From Bacteroidota bacterium (GTDB lineage: Bacteria; Bacteroidota; Bacteroidia; Chitinophagales; LD1), in the NCBI GenBank assembly GCA_947475165.1, contig CANJLD010000010.1, positions 1 through 64,000 on the forward strand: a DNA stretch of 64,000 nt, given 5' to 3'. Shown here piece after piece: positions 51,201-59,845 of this stretch (position 1 is its first letter; every line of letters begins with the position of its first letter). A model generated the notes under the pieces. That model searched no databases. It worked only from the letters and a program-made list of their open reading frames with translations, and had not been told where the DNA came from. The translations under genes were made by a program, and so were the position numbers.

Positions 51201-53108
51201 ATGAGTTTCAAAAATATTTTTCTCTTTCCCATACTGGTTTTTCTTTCCTCTGCAAAAATATTTTCGCAGAACACTACAGATACTATTCGTGCCGTTCAAA
51301 ATTACAACCCTGAAATTGACGAGAATAATTTGATGTTGGTAGATGCCACGCTTGAATTAAACGAAGCCATGCTTGCCGGTATTAAAGCAAGTTTAGACAC
51401 ACTAAGCAAACCCGACCCGGAGCTAAAAAACAAAAACGATGTAAAGGAAATTTTGCAGCGGATGAAACGCGCGCGCGACCGTAAAGAGCTAATTCCGTAT
51501 CTCGAATACATGAACGACAGTTTATCGCTTGACTGCAATAAATTGCGTACACAAAAGCAGGATATTCTCTCTCGCTTAACCCCATATATTGAACATCAGC
51601 GGGTTCAGGATTCGTTGGCGATTGCAGCACTCAATCCGGTAGTAGCTTCAAAAGCTCCGGTGAATACGAAAGGGAAAAAACCGGTGAAGAAAGTAGAGAA
51701 AGTGGAGAAAAAGCCGGAAGCAGTAGCTGCTGTGATAATAAGAGACACCATACCGGTTAAGAAAAAAGAAACTGCTGTTGCTGACAATTCAAAGGAGCCG
51801 GAAGTAAAAAACACTTCCATACACGACACGGTTATTGTTTATGATTTAGGAAAGAAGCCAGAAATAAAGCCTGCTAAAGAGAAGAATCAGAGACCGACAA
51901 CTCATGTTGAAGGAAAGAAAGATATTATTCGCAAAGCGATAACGGACACCATCAGACAAAAACAGGTAGTTGACAATAAAAAAGTAACTTGGGATACTGC
52001 ACGGGCTGTAATTGACACTAAACAAGAACAACAGAAAAAAGCTAAAGCAACAGCCGACAGTATTGCACTTTCAAAGAAATCTTCTAAAAAAGCAAATACA
52101 ACAATCCCCAAAAACGATTCTTCAACTACTGCAACAAAACAAATTGAGAAGAAAATCAGCGAACCTGTCAAAAGAATTGACACCGTAGTTGTTGCTAAAA
52201 AGGAAGAGAAAAAAACAACAGTGAAGGCTGAGCCTAAACCACCACTTTCAAAACGCGATTCTGTTGCAATAAAAATTGAACGCGATGTAATGCAGGCAAA
52301 AGCAAAAGCCGATTCCACAAAAAAAGCAGAACCAAAACAGACCTTTCAAAAGAAAGACACTGTTATTGTTACTGAAGCAAAAGCACCTGTGGTTAAACAA
52401 CCGGAGAAGAAAATACAAGCAACAACTACTACCACAAATGTTGACACTATTCAAAATATAAAATCGCAGTTTTTCTTGAAGCGCGCACAAAAAGCGTTGG
52501 CTGAAAAGAAACCAAACCTTGCAGAGGAATATCTGAATAAGTCGCTTGAACTTTGGAACGACAATTACGATGCATGGATGACTCTTGCTGATTATGAGGC
52601 ACAATACGGCTCACCGGCAAAGGCGTTAAAGGAATATCAGGAATGTGCTCGTATTGATTCTTCAAAACCAAAATTGTTCTACAACATTGCATCGCTTCAT
52701 TTACTTAGCAAAAAGAAAACTGAAGCCTTGCAATATTTCGAAAAGACTATTACGCTTGACACAAACTATATTTTGGCATACATGGGTCGCGCTTCCATTT
52801 ACAACGACTGGAAAAAATACGATGCTGCCATAAGCGATTACGACAGAGTTTTACAAATTAATAAAAGCTATCACTACGCTTATAAAGCGCGGGGTATGGT
52901 GAAACAATTGAACAAAAGATTTTCGGAAGCAGTGGATGATTTTACCCGCTATTTGATATTTGAAGAGACCGACCCATCTGCTTATTACTACCGTGGCTTA
53001 GCAAAAATCGGCAATAACGAATTGTTAGATGGTTGCCTCGACCTTTCTAAGTCTGCCGAAATGGGTTACGAGGCCGCGGAAAAAGCAATTAAGAAAAGTT
53101 GCGAATAA
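51201..53108 (+). CDS. Secreted TPR protein with long Lys/Thr-rich linker
   Basis: A 635-residue protein. Signal peptide (MSFKNIFLFPILVFLSS, cut near FSQ), a helical N-terminal part (NLMLVDATLELNEAMLAGI), a low-complexity linker of about 250 residues rich in Lys, Thr, Pro and Val (about 150-410), and four to five TPR units in the last 200 residues (AQKALAEKKPNLAEEYLNKS, YEAQYGSPAKALKEYQECAR, YRGLAKIGNNELLDGC). The form suggests a periplasm-spanning scaffold. ATG 51201 chosen; GTG 51192 adds three residues. It ends convergent with the SxtJ gene, four bases away. Confidence 0.88.
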   Translation: MSFKNIFLFPILVFLSSAKIFSQNTTDTIRAVQNYNPEIDENNLMLVDATLELNEAMLAGIKASLDTLSKPDPELKNKNDVKEILQRMKRARDRKELIPYLEYMNDSLSLDCNKLRTQKQDILSRLTPYIEHQRVQDSLAIAALNPVVASKAPVNTKGKKPVKKVEKVEKKPEAVAAVIIRDTIPVKKKETAVADNSKEPEVKNTSIHDTVIVYDLGKKPEIKPAKEKNQRPTTHVEGKKDIIRKAITDTIRQKQVVDNKKVTWDTARAVIDTKQEQQKKAKATADSIALSKKSSKKANTTIPKNDSSTTATKQIEKKISEPVKRIDTVVVAKKEEKKTTVKAEPKPPLSKRDSVAIKIERDVMQAKAKADSTKKAEPKQTFQKKDTVIVTEAKAPVVKQPEKKIQATTTTTNVDTIQNIKSQFFLKRAQKALAEKKPNLAEEYLNKSLELWNDNYDAWMTLADYEAQYGSPAKALKEYQECARIDSSKPKLFYNIASLHLLSKKKTEALQYFEKTITLDTNYILAYMGRASIYNDWKKYDAAISDYDRVLQINKSYHYAYKARGMVKQLNKRFSEAVDDFTRYLIFEETDPSAYYYRGLAKIGNNELLDGCLDLSKSAEMGYEAAEKAIKKSCE

Positions 53109-53111
53109 ATC

Positions 53112-53498
53112 TTACCAAACATTTTTCAAATCCTGCGCCTCGTATTTATGGTTACGAGTAAAGTAGTAAGAATCACCTGCCGACTTTTTCAATTGAAGGC
53201 TATTATTTTTACTAAACAGCCGCGATAAAAGTGCAATAGGAAACAGAAAAAGAAAAAACACTGTAGAGAGAATTACCTTACTCATTACAGCACCTATCAT
53301 CTCGCCAAACTTTAACCAAGCCCACGAAATTTTTGAAGTCAAATAATTAGAGAACATTCCAATTACGCCAAGCACAACACTTGCTGTGAGATAGTAAGTA
53401 TATTTTTGCTTGGTGGCAAAGAAAATAACTACCAACGCCACGCAAAGCACGAGGATAGTTTCTAATTCTTTTTCGCGTGTTGCTTTAGGTGCTTTCAT
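53112..53498 (-). CDS. SxtJ family membrane protein
   Basis: A 128-residue protein with three to four membrane helices (ETILVLCVALVVIFFATK, LTASVVLGVIGMF, LSTVFFLFLFPIALLSRLF) and a conserved C-terminal tail (SYYFTRNHKYEAQDLKNVW) as in the SxtJ family, named from the saxitoxin cluster. No activity is known. Its ATG directly follows the TAA of the 49-residue DUF5989 gene, so it is the last gene of the SGNH - carbamoyltransferase - DUF5989 - SxtJ run. This set occurs together in many bacteria, often with sugar or antibiotic gene clusters. Confidence 0.88.
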   Translation of the reverse strand: MKAPKATREKELETILVLCVALVVIFFATKQKYTYYLTASVVLGVIGMFSNYLTSKISWAWLKFGEMIGAVMSKVILSTVFFLFLFPIALLSRLFSKNNSLQLKKSAGDSYYFTRNHKYEAQDLKNVW

Positions 53499-53648
53499 TT
53501 AGAATAAAGTGTAAACAAACGGAGCAACTGCCGAACCTCCACCTATAACTACCAATACACCTATAAGAAGCAATACAATAATCATTGGAAGAAGCCACCA
53601 TTTTTTGCGCTCTTTTAAAAAATCCCAAAGGTCTTTTAGAAAATCCAT
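53499..53648 (-). CDS. Small membrane protein, DUF5989 family
   Basis: A 49-residue protein starting MDFLKDLWDFLKERKKWW, with one membrane helix (LLPMIIVLLLIGVLVVI) and the end GGGSAVAPFVYTLF. This is the standard DUF5989 form, always seen next to SxtJ and a carbamoyltransferase. It has an amphipathic N-terminal helix with two tryptophans at the membrane edge. The stop TAA (53501-53499) abuts the ATG of the SxtJ gene, and its start is 11 bases from the end of the carbamoyltransferase gene. It is shorter than common length cut-offs and easily missed. Confidence 0.9.
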   Translation of the reverse strand: MDFLKDLWDFLKERKKWWLLPMIIVLLLIGVLVVIGGGSAVAPFVYTLF

Positions 53649-53659
53649 AGCATTTATTT

Positions 53660-55522
53660 TTAGTCTAATTTAAATTCTTTTCTCCAATCGTCTTTTTCTT
53701 TCCACTCCGGTTGTTCGGTTTTGCTAAGCAAGTAATTTCCTACAACTAAGTAATCCATCTCTGTCCGCATGAAACATTTATATGCATCATCAGGAGTGCA
53801 AACAGGCGGCTCTCCGCGAACATTAAAACTCGTATTTACCATTACGCTATAACCGGTTTTTTGCTTGAAGGCTTCCAGCAATTTCCAGTATCGTTCGTTG
53901 GTTTCTTTGTGTATGGTTTGCACGCGGGCTGAAAAATCAATGTGCGTAATAGCCGGTAAATCTGAGCGCAATACATACAATTGCTGCATCAAAGACATAC
54001 TGTTATAGCCGGTTGGCATTTTATTTCTACGGCTTTCTTTAACCGGAGAAACAATAAGCATATAAGGTGAAGCAGTATCTAAATCAAAATATTCCTTGCA
54101 ATCTTCTGCTTTTACTGATGGTGCAAATGGGCGAAATCCTTCGCGATATTTTATTTTCAAGTTAAGCTTCTTCTGCATTTCAGGATTGCGCGCATCTCCT
54201 AAAATTGTTCTATTGCCCAATGCGCGTGGACCAAACTCCATTCTTCCCTGAAACCAACCTACAACACTTCCTTCGTTTATTAAATCGGCAACACGTGAAC
54301 TCAGTTCATCGAAATTCTCATACTTCTTTGAGACTGCTTTGTATTTTCTCAAATCCTGCGCTATATCTAAATCAGAAAATTGTGGGCCGAGATATGCTCC
54401 CTGCATTTCATCTTGTGCATTGCAAGGTTTTCTTTCCTGATTGAAATGAATGAAGTAAGCCGCCTGTGCTGCGCCAAGTGCACCACCGGCATCACCGGCT
54501 GCCGGTTGAATGAAAATATCTTTAAACAATTTTGAGCGAAGCAGTTTTCCATTGCTTACACAATTCAAAGCAACTCCTCCTGCCATTGTCAAATAATCGG
54601 CACCGGTTAAGCGTTTTGCCTCGGCTGCCATTTTAAAAACAATTTCTTCTGTTACCTGTTGAATAGCGAATCCTAAATCGCAATGATGTTGTTGCAACTC
54701 TTCTTCCTCTTCTTTCTTTTTAAAACCAAATAGCTTTTCCCATTTAGCGTCATACACCATTCGTAACCCAGTAGCATAACTGAAGTATTCCTGATTGAGC
54801 CAGATACTTCCATCTTCCTTTATATCAACCAATTTTTCTTTAATCGTCCTAATGTATTCTGCTATTTTCCGAGAATCCGGATTGCCGTAAGGAGCGAGTC
54901 CCATCAATTTATACTCCCCGGAGTTTACTTTAAAGCCGAGGAAGTAAGTAAAGGCAGAATACAGCAACCCAACGGAATGAGGAAAGCGCAGTTCCTTCAA
55001 AATCTCAATGGAATTTCCTCTGCCAATTCCTATAGAAGCAGTTGCCCATTCTCCAACCCCATCAATGGTAAGTATTGCCGCTTCCTGATATGGCGAAGAA
55101 TAAAATGCGCTTGCAGCATGTGAAAGATGATGTTCAGGAAATAGAAATTTTACTTTGCTTTTATCATATCCTTCAATCTTCTTTAACTCTTCATGTATTA
55201 TTCTTTTCAGAAACATTTTCTCTTTCAACCAAACGGGCATTGATTTTATAAAAGATTGAACTCCATTAGGCGCAAAGCCATAATATGTTTCAAGAAGTCG
55301 TTCGAATTTTAAAAGAGGTTTATCATAAAAAGCAACAGCATCAACATCATTAATATTTACACCGGCATATTTTAAACAGAACCGAATTGCGTTTATTGGA
55401 AAAGACTCATCGTGCTTTACGCGCGTAAAGCGTTCTTCTTGCGCGGCAGCAATAATTTTTCCGTCCTGTATAATGGCAGCAGCAGAGTCGTGATAAAAGG
55501 CGGAGATACCGAGAATAGTCAT
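53660..55522 (-). CDS. NodU/CmcH/TobZ-type O-carbamoyltransferase
   Basis: A 620-residue enzyme that moves a carbamoyl group from carbamoyl phosphate via carbamoyl-AMP to a hydroxyl of a sugar or other substrate. N-terminal Kae1-like domain: LGISAFYHDSAA, AAQEERFTR, PEHHLSHAASAFYSS (His131, His132 and His135), TIDGVGEW, MGLAPYG. C-terminal YrdC-like domain: WFQGRMEFGPRALGNRTIL (in part), GFRPFAPSV, VNTSFNVRGEPPVCTP. All functional blocks are intact. The start overlaps the SGNH gene by four bases (ATGA). No glycosyltransferases are nearby, so the acceptor is unknown. Confidence 0.96.
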   Translation of the reverse strand: MTILGISAFYHDSAAAIIQDGKIIAAAQEERFTRVKHDESFPINAIRFCLKYAGVNINDVDAVAFYDKPLLKFERLLETYYGFAPNGVQSFIKSMPVWLKEKMFLKRIIHEELKKIEGYDKSKVKFLFPEHHLSHAASAFYSSPYQEAAILTIDGVGEWATASIGIGRGNSIEILKELRFPHSVGLLYSAFTYFLGFKVNSGEYKLMGLAPYGNPDSRKIAEYIRTIKEKLVDIKEDGSIWLNQEYFSYATGLRMVYDAKWEKLFGFKKKEEEEELQQHHCDLGFAIQQVTEEIVFKMAAEAKRLTGADYLTMAGGVALNCVSNGKLLRSKLFKDIFIQPAAGDAGGALGAAQAAYFIHFNQERKPCNAQDEMQGAYLGPQFSDLDIAQDLRKYKAVSKKYENFDELSSRVADLINEGSVVGWFQGRMEFGPRALGNRTILGDARNPEMQKKLNLKIKYREGFRPFAPSVKAEDCKEYFDLDTASPYMLIVSPVKESRRNKMPTGYNSMSLMQQLYVLRSDLPAITHIDFSARVQTIHKETNERYWKLLEAFKQKTGYSVMVNTSFNVRGEPPVCTPDDAYKCFMRTEMDYLVVGNYLLSKTEQPEWKEKDDWRKEFKLD

Positions 55523-56607
55523 GGTTTGTCTGCTAATTCATTTTTTCTGAAATAATCAATCAGCACTTGCCCAAGTATTTTTTGACCGTTGTTATTGAAA
55601 TGATAATTGTCAAAGCTGTGAATTGTTTCTCCTTTTTTTTCATGTATTAATGTAAGCTCTTCCGCGCCAGTAATTATAGCAATATTGTTTAGCTTACAAG
55701 CAGCAACAATTGCATCCATCTTATTAATAGTGTTGTTTAAATCTCCCAATATATACACCAGCAGTTTTGCCTGGTGCGATTCTGCTAGCAGTTTCATTTT
55801 CTTCAAAACATTTTCAGAAAGAATACAGGTCATTTCAAAATCATCATAATTTTTATCCTGCCTTTCAATAGCATGGTCCGGTACGCCATCGGGCAAAATA
55901 ATTTCTGCATTGATAAGTCCTTGTCGAATTCGCCTGAAAATAAAATCAAGAAATAGGGAATAATCTTTCGCCCGTTCATACCAAGGTCTTGGAAAATGAT
56001 ATTCGATTTTGCTTTGCAAATTCAGATAAGGTCTTGTTTGTCCTGCGGTGTACCAAGACTTTTCTTCCATCTTCCAGTAATTATCTACATAATCGTTTGA
56101 GCAAGTAAGCAATACTATCCACTTAGGGTTAAGTGAATCAATGAACTGATTCATAATTAAATATTCCTGCGTAAAACCATACCCGGCTGTGCCGTACGCA
56201 GATACTTTCACTGGGCAACTATCTTTAAAAACAGAATAAAAAGTTTTGTCGTCCGAAACTTCAATTGATTCCACATACGAATCGCCTACAACAAACACAT
56301 TGCCTTGCGTACTATCGTGCGCTTTTTCGTTCCATAATCTGAAACCGTGTTTCGTAAAATTGAGGTTGACTTCATACTTGCCGTTCTTGTTATCAGAAAA
56401 TTCTTTAGTGTAGTACCGGTAATACGGCTTCGTTTTCCATCCCAGTATTTTATCTTTTTCTTTTCCGTTGTAGGGCGGTCCTATAGGAACATTGTTTATG
56501 CGCATAACGATTTCGCCACCTGCGATAACTAAAAACAATGAGCTGGCTATTCCAATAAAAATAAAAAGTAGTTTTCGTTCAAAGCTGAGTTGAGAAGTTG
56601 AACTCAT
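55519..56607 (-). CDS. Membrane-anchored SGNH/GDSL hydrolase
   Basis: A 362-residue protein with one N-terminal membrane helix (about 13-33) and an SGNH hydrolase domain on the outside. Block I is FVVGDSYVESIEV (nucleophile Ser), block III is near LLTCSNDYVDNY (Asn), and block V is SFDNYHFNNNGQ (Asp and His). Such proteins remove or move acyl groups on sugars. The start of the domain (IGPPYNG, GWKTKPYYRYYTKEF, NKHGFR-like TKHGFRLWN) is the form found with carbamoyltransferase cassettes. It lies 9 bases after purC and overlaps the carbamoyltransferase gene. Confidence 0.9.
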   Translation of the reverse strand: MSSTSQLSFERKLLFIFIGIASSLFLVIAGGEIVMRINNVPIGPPYNGKEKDKILGWKTKPYYRYYTKEFSDNKNGKYEVNLNFTKHGFRLWNEKAHDSTQGNVFVVGDSYVESIEVSDDKTFYSVFKDSCPVKVSAYGTAGYGFTQEYLIMNQFIDSLNPKWIVLLTCSNDYVDNYWKMEEKSWYTAGQTRPYLNLQSKIEYHFPRPWYERAKDYSLFLDFIFRRIRQGLINAEIILPDGVPDHAIERQDKNYDDFEMTCILSENVLKKMKLLAESHQAKLLVYILGDLNNTINKMDAIVAACKLNNIAIITGAEELTLIHEKKGETIHSFDNYHFNNNGQKILGQVLIDYFRKNELADKP

Positions 56608-56616
56608 TGCCTGGAA

Positions 56617-57573
56617 TTAAATGCTTCTCAAGATGCATTCAGAAATATCTTTAAAAATATCTTGTGAATTATCGCGCACAAACTTCTTACCGGTAACAAT
56701 TTCATACAACTCTATATAGCGGTCGGTAATTACGTCTACAAATTCATCGGGCATCAAAGGCATTACTTGCCCATCTTTTCCCTGAAAGCCATTTGCCATT
56801 AACCATTCGCGCACAAACTCTTTGCTAAGTTGCTTTTGTGCTTCGCCTTTCGCTTGACGCTCTTGATAACCTTCTAAATAAAAATAACGCGATGAATCCG
56901 GTGTGTGAATTTCGTCTATCAGCACAACTTTGCCTTCCGAAATTCCGAATTCGTATTTCGTATCTACTAAAATCAATCCCCTCTCGTTTGCCATTTGTTG
57001 TCCGCGCTCGAAAATAGCGTGCGTATATTTTTCCATTTGCACATAAATTTCTTCGCTTACAATATTCCGCTTCAAAATATCTTCTCTCGAAATATCTTCA
57101 TCGTGTCCCTCTACGGCTTTGGTAGATGGTGTAATAATATTTACAGGCAGTTTATCGTTTTCTTTCAAACCTTCAAGAAGATTTACGCCACACAATATTC
57201 TTTTCCCTGCCTTGTATTCTCTTGCAGCATGACCCGCCAAATATCCGCGAATGACCATTTCAATTCGCACTGGTTCGCACTTTTTGCCTATGGAAACATT
57301 TGGATGAGGAACAGATAGTAGCCAATTTGGAACTATGTCTTTAGTTGCATCCAGAAAATGCTTCGCAATTTGATTAAGCACTGCGCCTTTATGCGGAATA
57401 GGCTTAGGAAGAATATGGTCGAAAGCAGAAATTCTGTCAGTAGCTATAACAACTAATTTATCGCCTACCGAATAAACATCGCGAACCTTGCCGTGGTAAA
57501 CATTGGTTTGGTTCGGAAAATTGAAATTGGTTTCACGAATGGGTTGTGGCTTCATCAATGGCTCTGGTTTCAT
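56617..57573 (-). CDS. purC: Phosphoribosylaminoimidazole-succinocarboxamide synthase
   Basis: A 318-residue SAICAR synthase, which joins aspartate to CAIR in purine synthesis. Blocks: [53 protein letters not shown] (in part), [23 protein letters not shown] and [12 protein letters not shown]. It is the longer eukaryote-like form usual in Bacteroidota. The frame overlaps the end of phoH by 41 bases; an ATG at 57555 would cut the overlap to 23. Its downstream neighbour starts nine bases away on the same strand, so purC may be read into the SGNH cassette. Confidence 0.97.
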   Translation of the reverse strand: MKPEPLMKPQPIRETNFNFPNQTNVYHGKVRDVYSVGDKLVVIATDRISAFDHILPKPIPHKGAVLNQIAKHFLDATKDIVPNWLLSVPHPNVSIGKKCEPVRIEMVIRGYLAGHAAREYKAGKRILCGVNLLEGLKENDKLPVNIITPSTKAVEGHDEDISREDILKRNIVSEEIYVQMEKYTHAIFERGQQMANERGLILVDTKYEFGISEGKVVLIDEIHTPDSSRYFYLEGYQERQAKGEAQKQLSKEFVREWLMANGFQGKDGQVMPLMPDEFVDVITDRYIELYEIVTGKKFVRDNSQDIFKDISECILRSI

Positions 57574-58513
57574 TTAACTTATCGTATGCTTTTATAATTT
57601 CTTTTACCAACCGGTGACGAACCACATCGGTTTCGTTCAATATCACGGTTGATATTCCTTCAATTGGTTTTAAAATTCTCAACGCAGTATGCAATCCCGA
57701 TTTTACTTTCGGTGGCAAATCTATCTGTGTAGGGTCACCGGTGATAACGCATTTTGAGTTTGCACCAATACGCGTTAAAAACATTTTCAATTGCATGTCG
57801 GTGCAGTTCTGCGCCTCATCTAACAGAATGAAAGAGTGGTCGAGTGTTCTTCCGCGCATGAATGCAAGCGGAGCTACTTCTATCACACGATTTTCCATAT
57901 AGTAAGTCAGCTTATCCGGTGGTATCATATCATCAAGCGCATCGTAAAGCGGACGGAGATACGGGTCAATCTTTTCTTTCAAATCACCGGGAAGAAAACC
58001 TAAACTTTCTCCTGCTTCTACCGCAGGACGAGTGAGGATAATTTTCTTCACTGTTTTTTCTTTCAGAGCTCTTACCGCAAGCGCAACAGCAGTATAAGTT
58101 TTACCGGTGCCTGCAGGGCCAATTCCAAACACGATATCGTTCTTCTCGCTTTCTTTTACCATCAGCAATTGATTCTCTGTGCGCGCCCGAACGAGTATGC
58201 CACCGTTGCCGTGAACTATCACATTGCTCGGTTCTTTATCTTTCTTTTCCTTCAGATCACCGTTGCTGTGTACGATAGCTTCGATGTTGTCTTCGGTAAG
58301 TTTACCGAAGCGCTCGATGTGGTCAATCATACGCTCTACCTTTACCTTAAATACTTCCACGTCTTCGTTGCTGCCTTCAGCTTTTATACTGCTGCCGCGC
58401 GAAACCATTCTAAGGGTTGGGAAACTTTTCTTAATGAAGTTGAAGCGGGAATTGTTTACTCCGAAAAAATCTATCGAGTCAATTCCTTCGATGTTGATGG
58501 TTATTTCTGTCAA
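57533..58513 (-). CDS. PhoH-like ATPase
   Basis: A 326-residue cytoplasmic PhoH/YbeZ ATPase. N-terminal KH-like part ([17 protein letters not shown]), Walker A GPAGTGKT at 132-139, [17 protein letters not shown], Walker [10 protein letters not shown], and [15 protein letters not shown]. These proteins are RNA-linked ATPases working with YbeY in ribosome and RNA quality control; despite the name, phosphate control is not general. The start is TTG 58513 (no ATG in frame before residue 36). It overlaps purC and heads the minus-strand run that ends at 53112. Confidence 0.94.
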   Translation of the reverse strand: MTEITINIEGIDSIDFFGVNNSRFNFIKKSFPTLRMVSRGSSIKAEGSNEDVEVFKVKVERMIDHIERFGKLTEDNIEAIVHSNGDLKEKKDKEPSNVIVHGNGGILVRARTENQLLMVKESEKNDIVFGIGPAGTGKTYTAVALAVRALKEKTVKKIILTRPAVEAGESLGFLPGDLKEKIDPYLRPLYDALDDMIPPDKLTYYMENRVIEVAPLAFMRGRTLDHSFILLDEAQNCTDMQLKMFLTRIGANSKCVITGDPTQIDLPPKVKSGLHTALRILKPIEGISTVILNETDVVRHRLVKEIIKAYDKLNETRAIDEATTHS

Positions 58514-58660
58514 ATCGTTGTATATTTTGTGAGGTGAAATTATGTTTTTGAAAATTGCGCGTAGTGTCTATCATAATATATCTATCCACATTTTTTCCCC
58601 CGCAATGTCAGTTGTTTTAGAAATGAATTGAATCACATTTGTTTTTGCAGAAATCTATCT

Positions 58661-59428
58661 ATGGCACTTGTTACTCTTACTTCCGATTTAGGCACGCGCG
58701 ATTTTCATCTTTCGGCTTTGAAAGGTGCCATTATTTCGCATTGTGGAAATATTCCCGTTGTTGATGTTACTCACGCCATAAAACAATTTGATATTAAAGA
58801 AGCAGCATTCACTGTTCGTAATGCTTATAAATATTTCCCTAAGGGAAGCATACACGTAGTTCATGTAAATTCTTCGGAAGTAGACAGCAAACTACTGGTA
58901 GCCGTTGCCGATGAACATTACTTCATTACGTTCGATAATGGTTTTCTTTCGCTGGCATTTGAAAAAGCTCCACATCAAACGTATCAGGTAAATGACGAAT
59001 TACTTGAAAACAGTTCACTCTTATTCGAGGAAGCCATTGCTAAGGTGATTGAGTTATTAGAGAAAGAATATTTGCCAAAAGATTTCGGACATTTTACTAC
59101 CGAAACTGTTAACCTGCGCTTACTTAAACCCATTTGTTCACCGGGTTCGGTGCGCGGAACCATCGTAAACATTGACCATTTTGGAAATGCTACTACAAAC
59201 ATCAACCGGAAAATATTTGAAGACTTTATTGGTGAAAAACGATTTACTGTTTTAGCCAACGTGGGTCAATCAAAAGTTATTAGCAAAACGTATTCGGAAA
59301 TTGAAGAAGGCGAAATGGTTTGTCTGTTCAATGCTGCCGGTTATTTGGAAGTGGCAATGAATAAAGGTAAAGCTGAATCGCTGATGGGGTTGAAGATTGA
59401 TATGCCGGTGATGATAATAGTGGATTGA
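58661..59428 (+). CDS. SAM hydroxide adenosyltransferase (DUF62) family protein
   Basis: A 255-residue protein of the family that cleaves S-adenosylmethionine with hydroxide (or halide in fluorinase and chlorinase). N-terminal block VTLTSDLGTRDFHLSALKG with Asp9 and Asp14, VDVTHAIKQFDI, FPKGSIHVVHVN, then the C-terminal barrel GTIVNIDHFGNATTNI and the end LMGLKIDMPVMII. Most non-halogenase members release adenosine and methionine; physiological role unclear. ATG 58661 fits the family start; the longer frame from 58628 adds residues without a match. Confidence 0.93.
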   Translation: MALVTLTSDLGTRDFHLSALKGAIISHCGNIPVVDVTHAIKQFDIKEAAFTVRNAYKYFPKGSIHVVHVNSSEVDSKLLVAVADEHYFITFDNGFLSLAFEKAPHQTYQVNDELLENSSLLFEEAIAKVIELLEKEYLPKDFGHFTTETVNLRLLKPICSPGSVRGTIVNIDHFGNATTNINRKIFEDFIGEKRFTVLANVGQSKVISKTYSEIEEGEMVCLFNAAGYLEVAMNKGKAESLMGLKIDMPVMIIVD

Positions 59429-59430
59429 TA

Positions 59431-59553
59431 GTTTCTTGTTTTTGGTTGCTGGTTTGTTATTGAATACAAATACATCGAACTTTAAGGCTACGCAATTTCA
59501 TTAAAACAAAATCTGCCTTTCGAACAAGAAACAATCAACAACAAACAAGAAAC
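59431..59553. repeat. Inverted microrepeat pair
   Basis: The left part begins GTTTCTTGTTTTTGGTTGC and the right part (59524-59553) ends ACAAACAAGAAAC, so its complement begins GTTTCTTGTTTGTTG. The arms match well for 11 bases and loosely beyond. It lies between two genes and could form a hairpin. Confidence 0.5.
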
Positions 59554-59560
59554 CTTCCCT

Positions 59561-59845
59561 ATGCTCATACGAATTGTAAAACTCACTTTTGCTGCTGATA
59601 GAGTTAACGATTTTCTAAAAGCTTTTGATGAGCGAAAAGAAATGATTGCTTCGTTTGAAGGTTGTAGCAGCGTAGAACTGTTACGTGATATACAAAACCC
59701 AAATATTTTCTTCACTTATAGCAAATGGAATAACGAGCAGAGTTTGGAGAAGTATCGCAACTCAGAATTATTCAATACCGTATGGAACACAGTAAAAAAA
59801 TGGTTTGCCGATAAACCTGAAGCCTGGAGTGTTGAGCAGGTTTAA
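59561..59845 (+). CDS. ABM-domain (antibiotic biosynthesis monooxygenase-like) protein
   Basis: A 94-residue dimeric alpha/beta barrel protein. The order IRIVKLTFAADRVNDFLKAF, ASFEGCSSVELLRDIQNP, FFTYSKWNNEQSLEKYRNS and a final WFADKPEAW matches small ABM-domain proteins. Members include quinone monooxygenases, heme-degrading enzymes and autoinducer-processing proteins; none of the diagnostic catalytic residues lets me choose. Its stop codon shares the palindrome TTAA with the stop of the convergent histidine kinase gene (59842-59845). Confidence 0.88.
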   Translation: MLIRIVKLTFAADRVNDFLKAFDERKEMIASFEGCSSVELLRDIQNPNIFFTYSKWNNEQSLEKYRNSELFNTVWNTVKKWFADKPEAWSVEQV

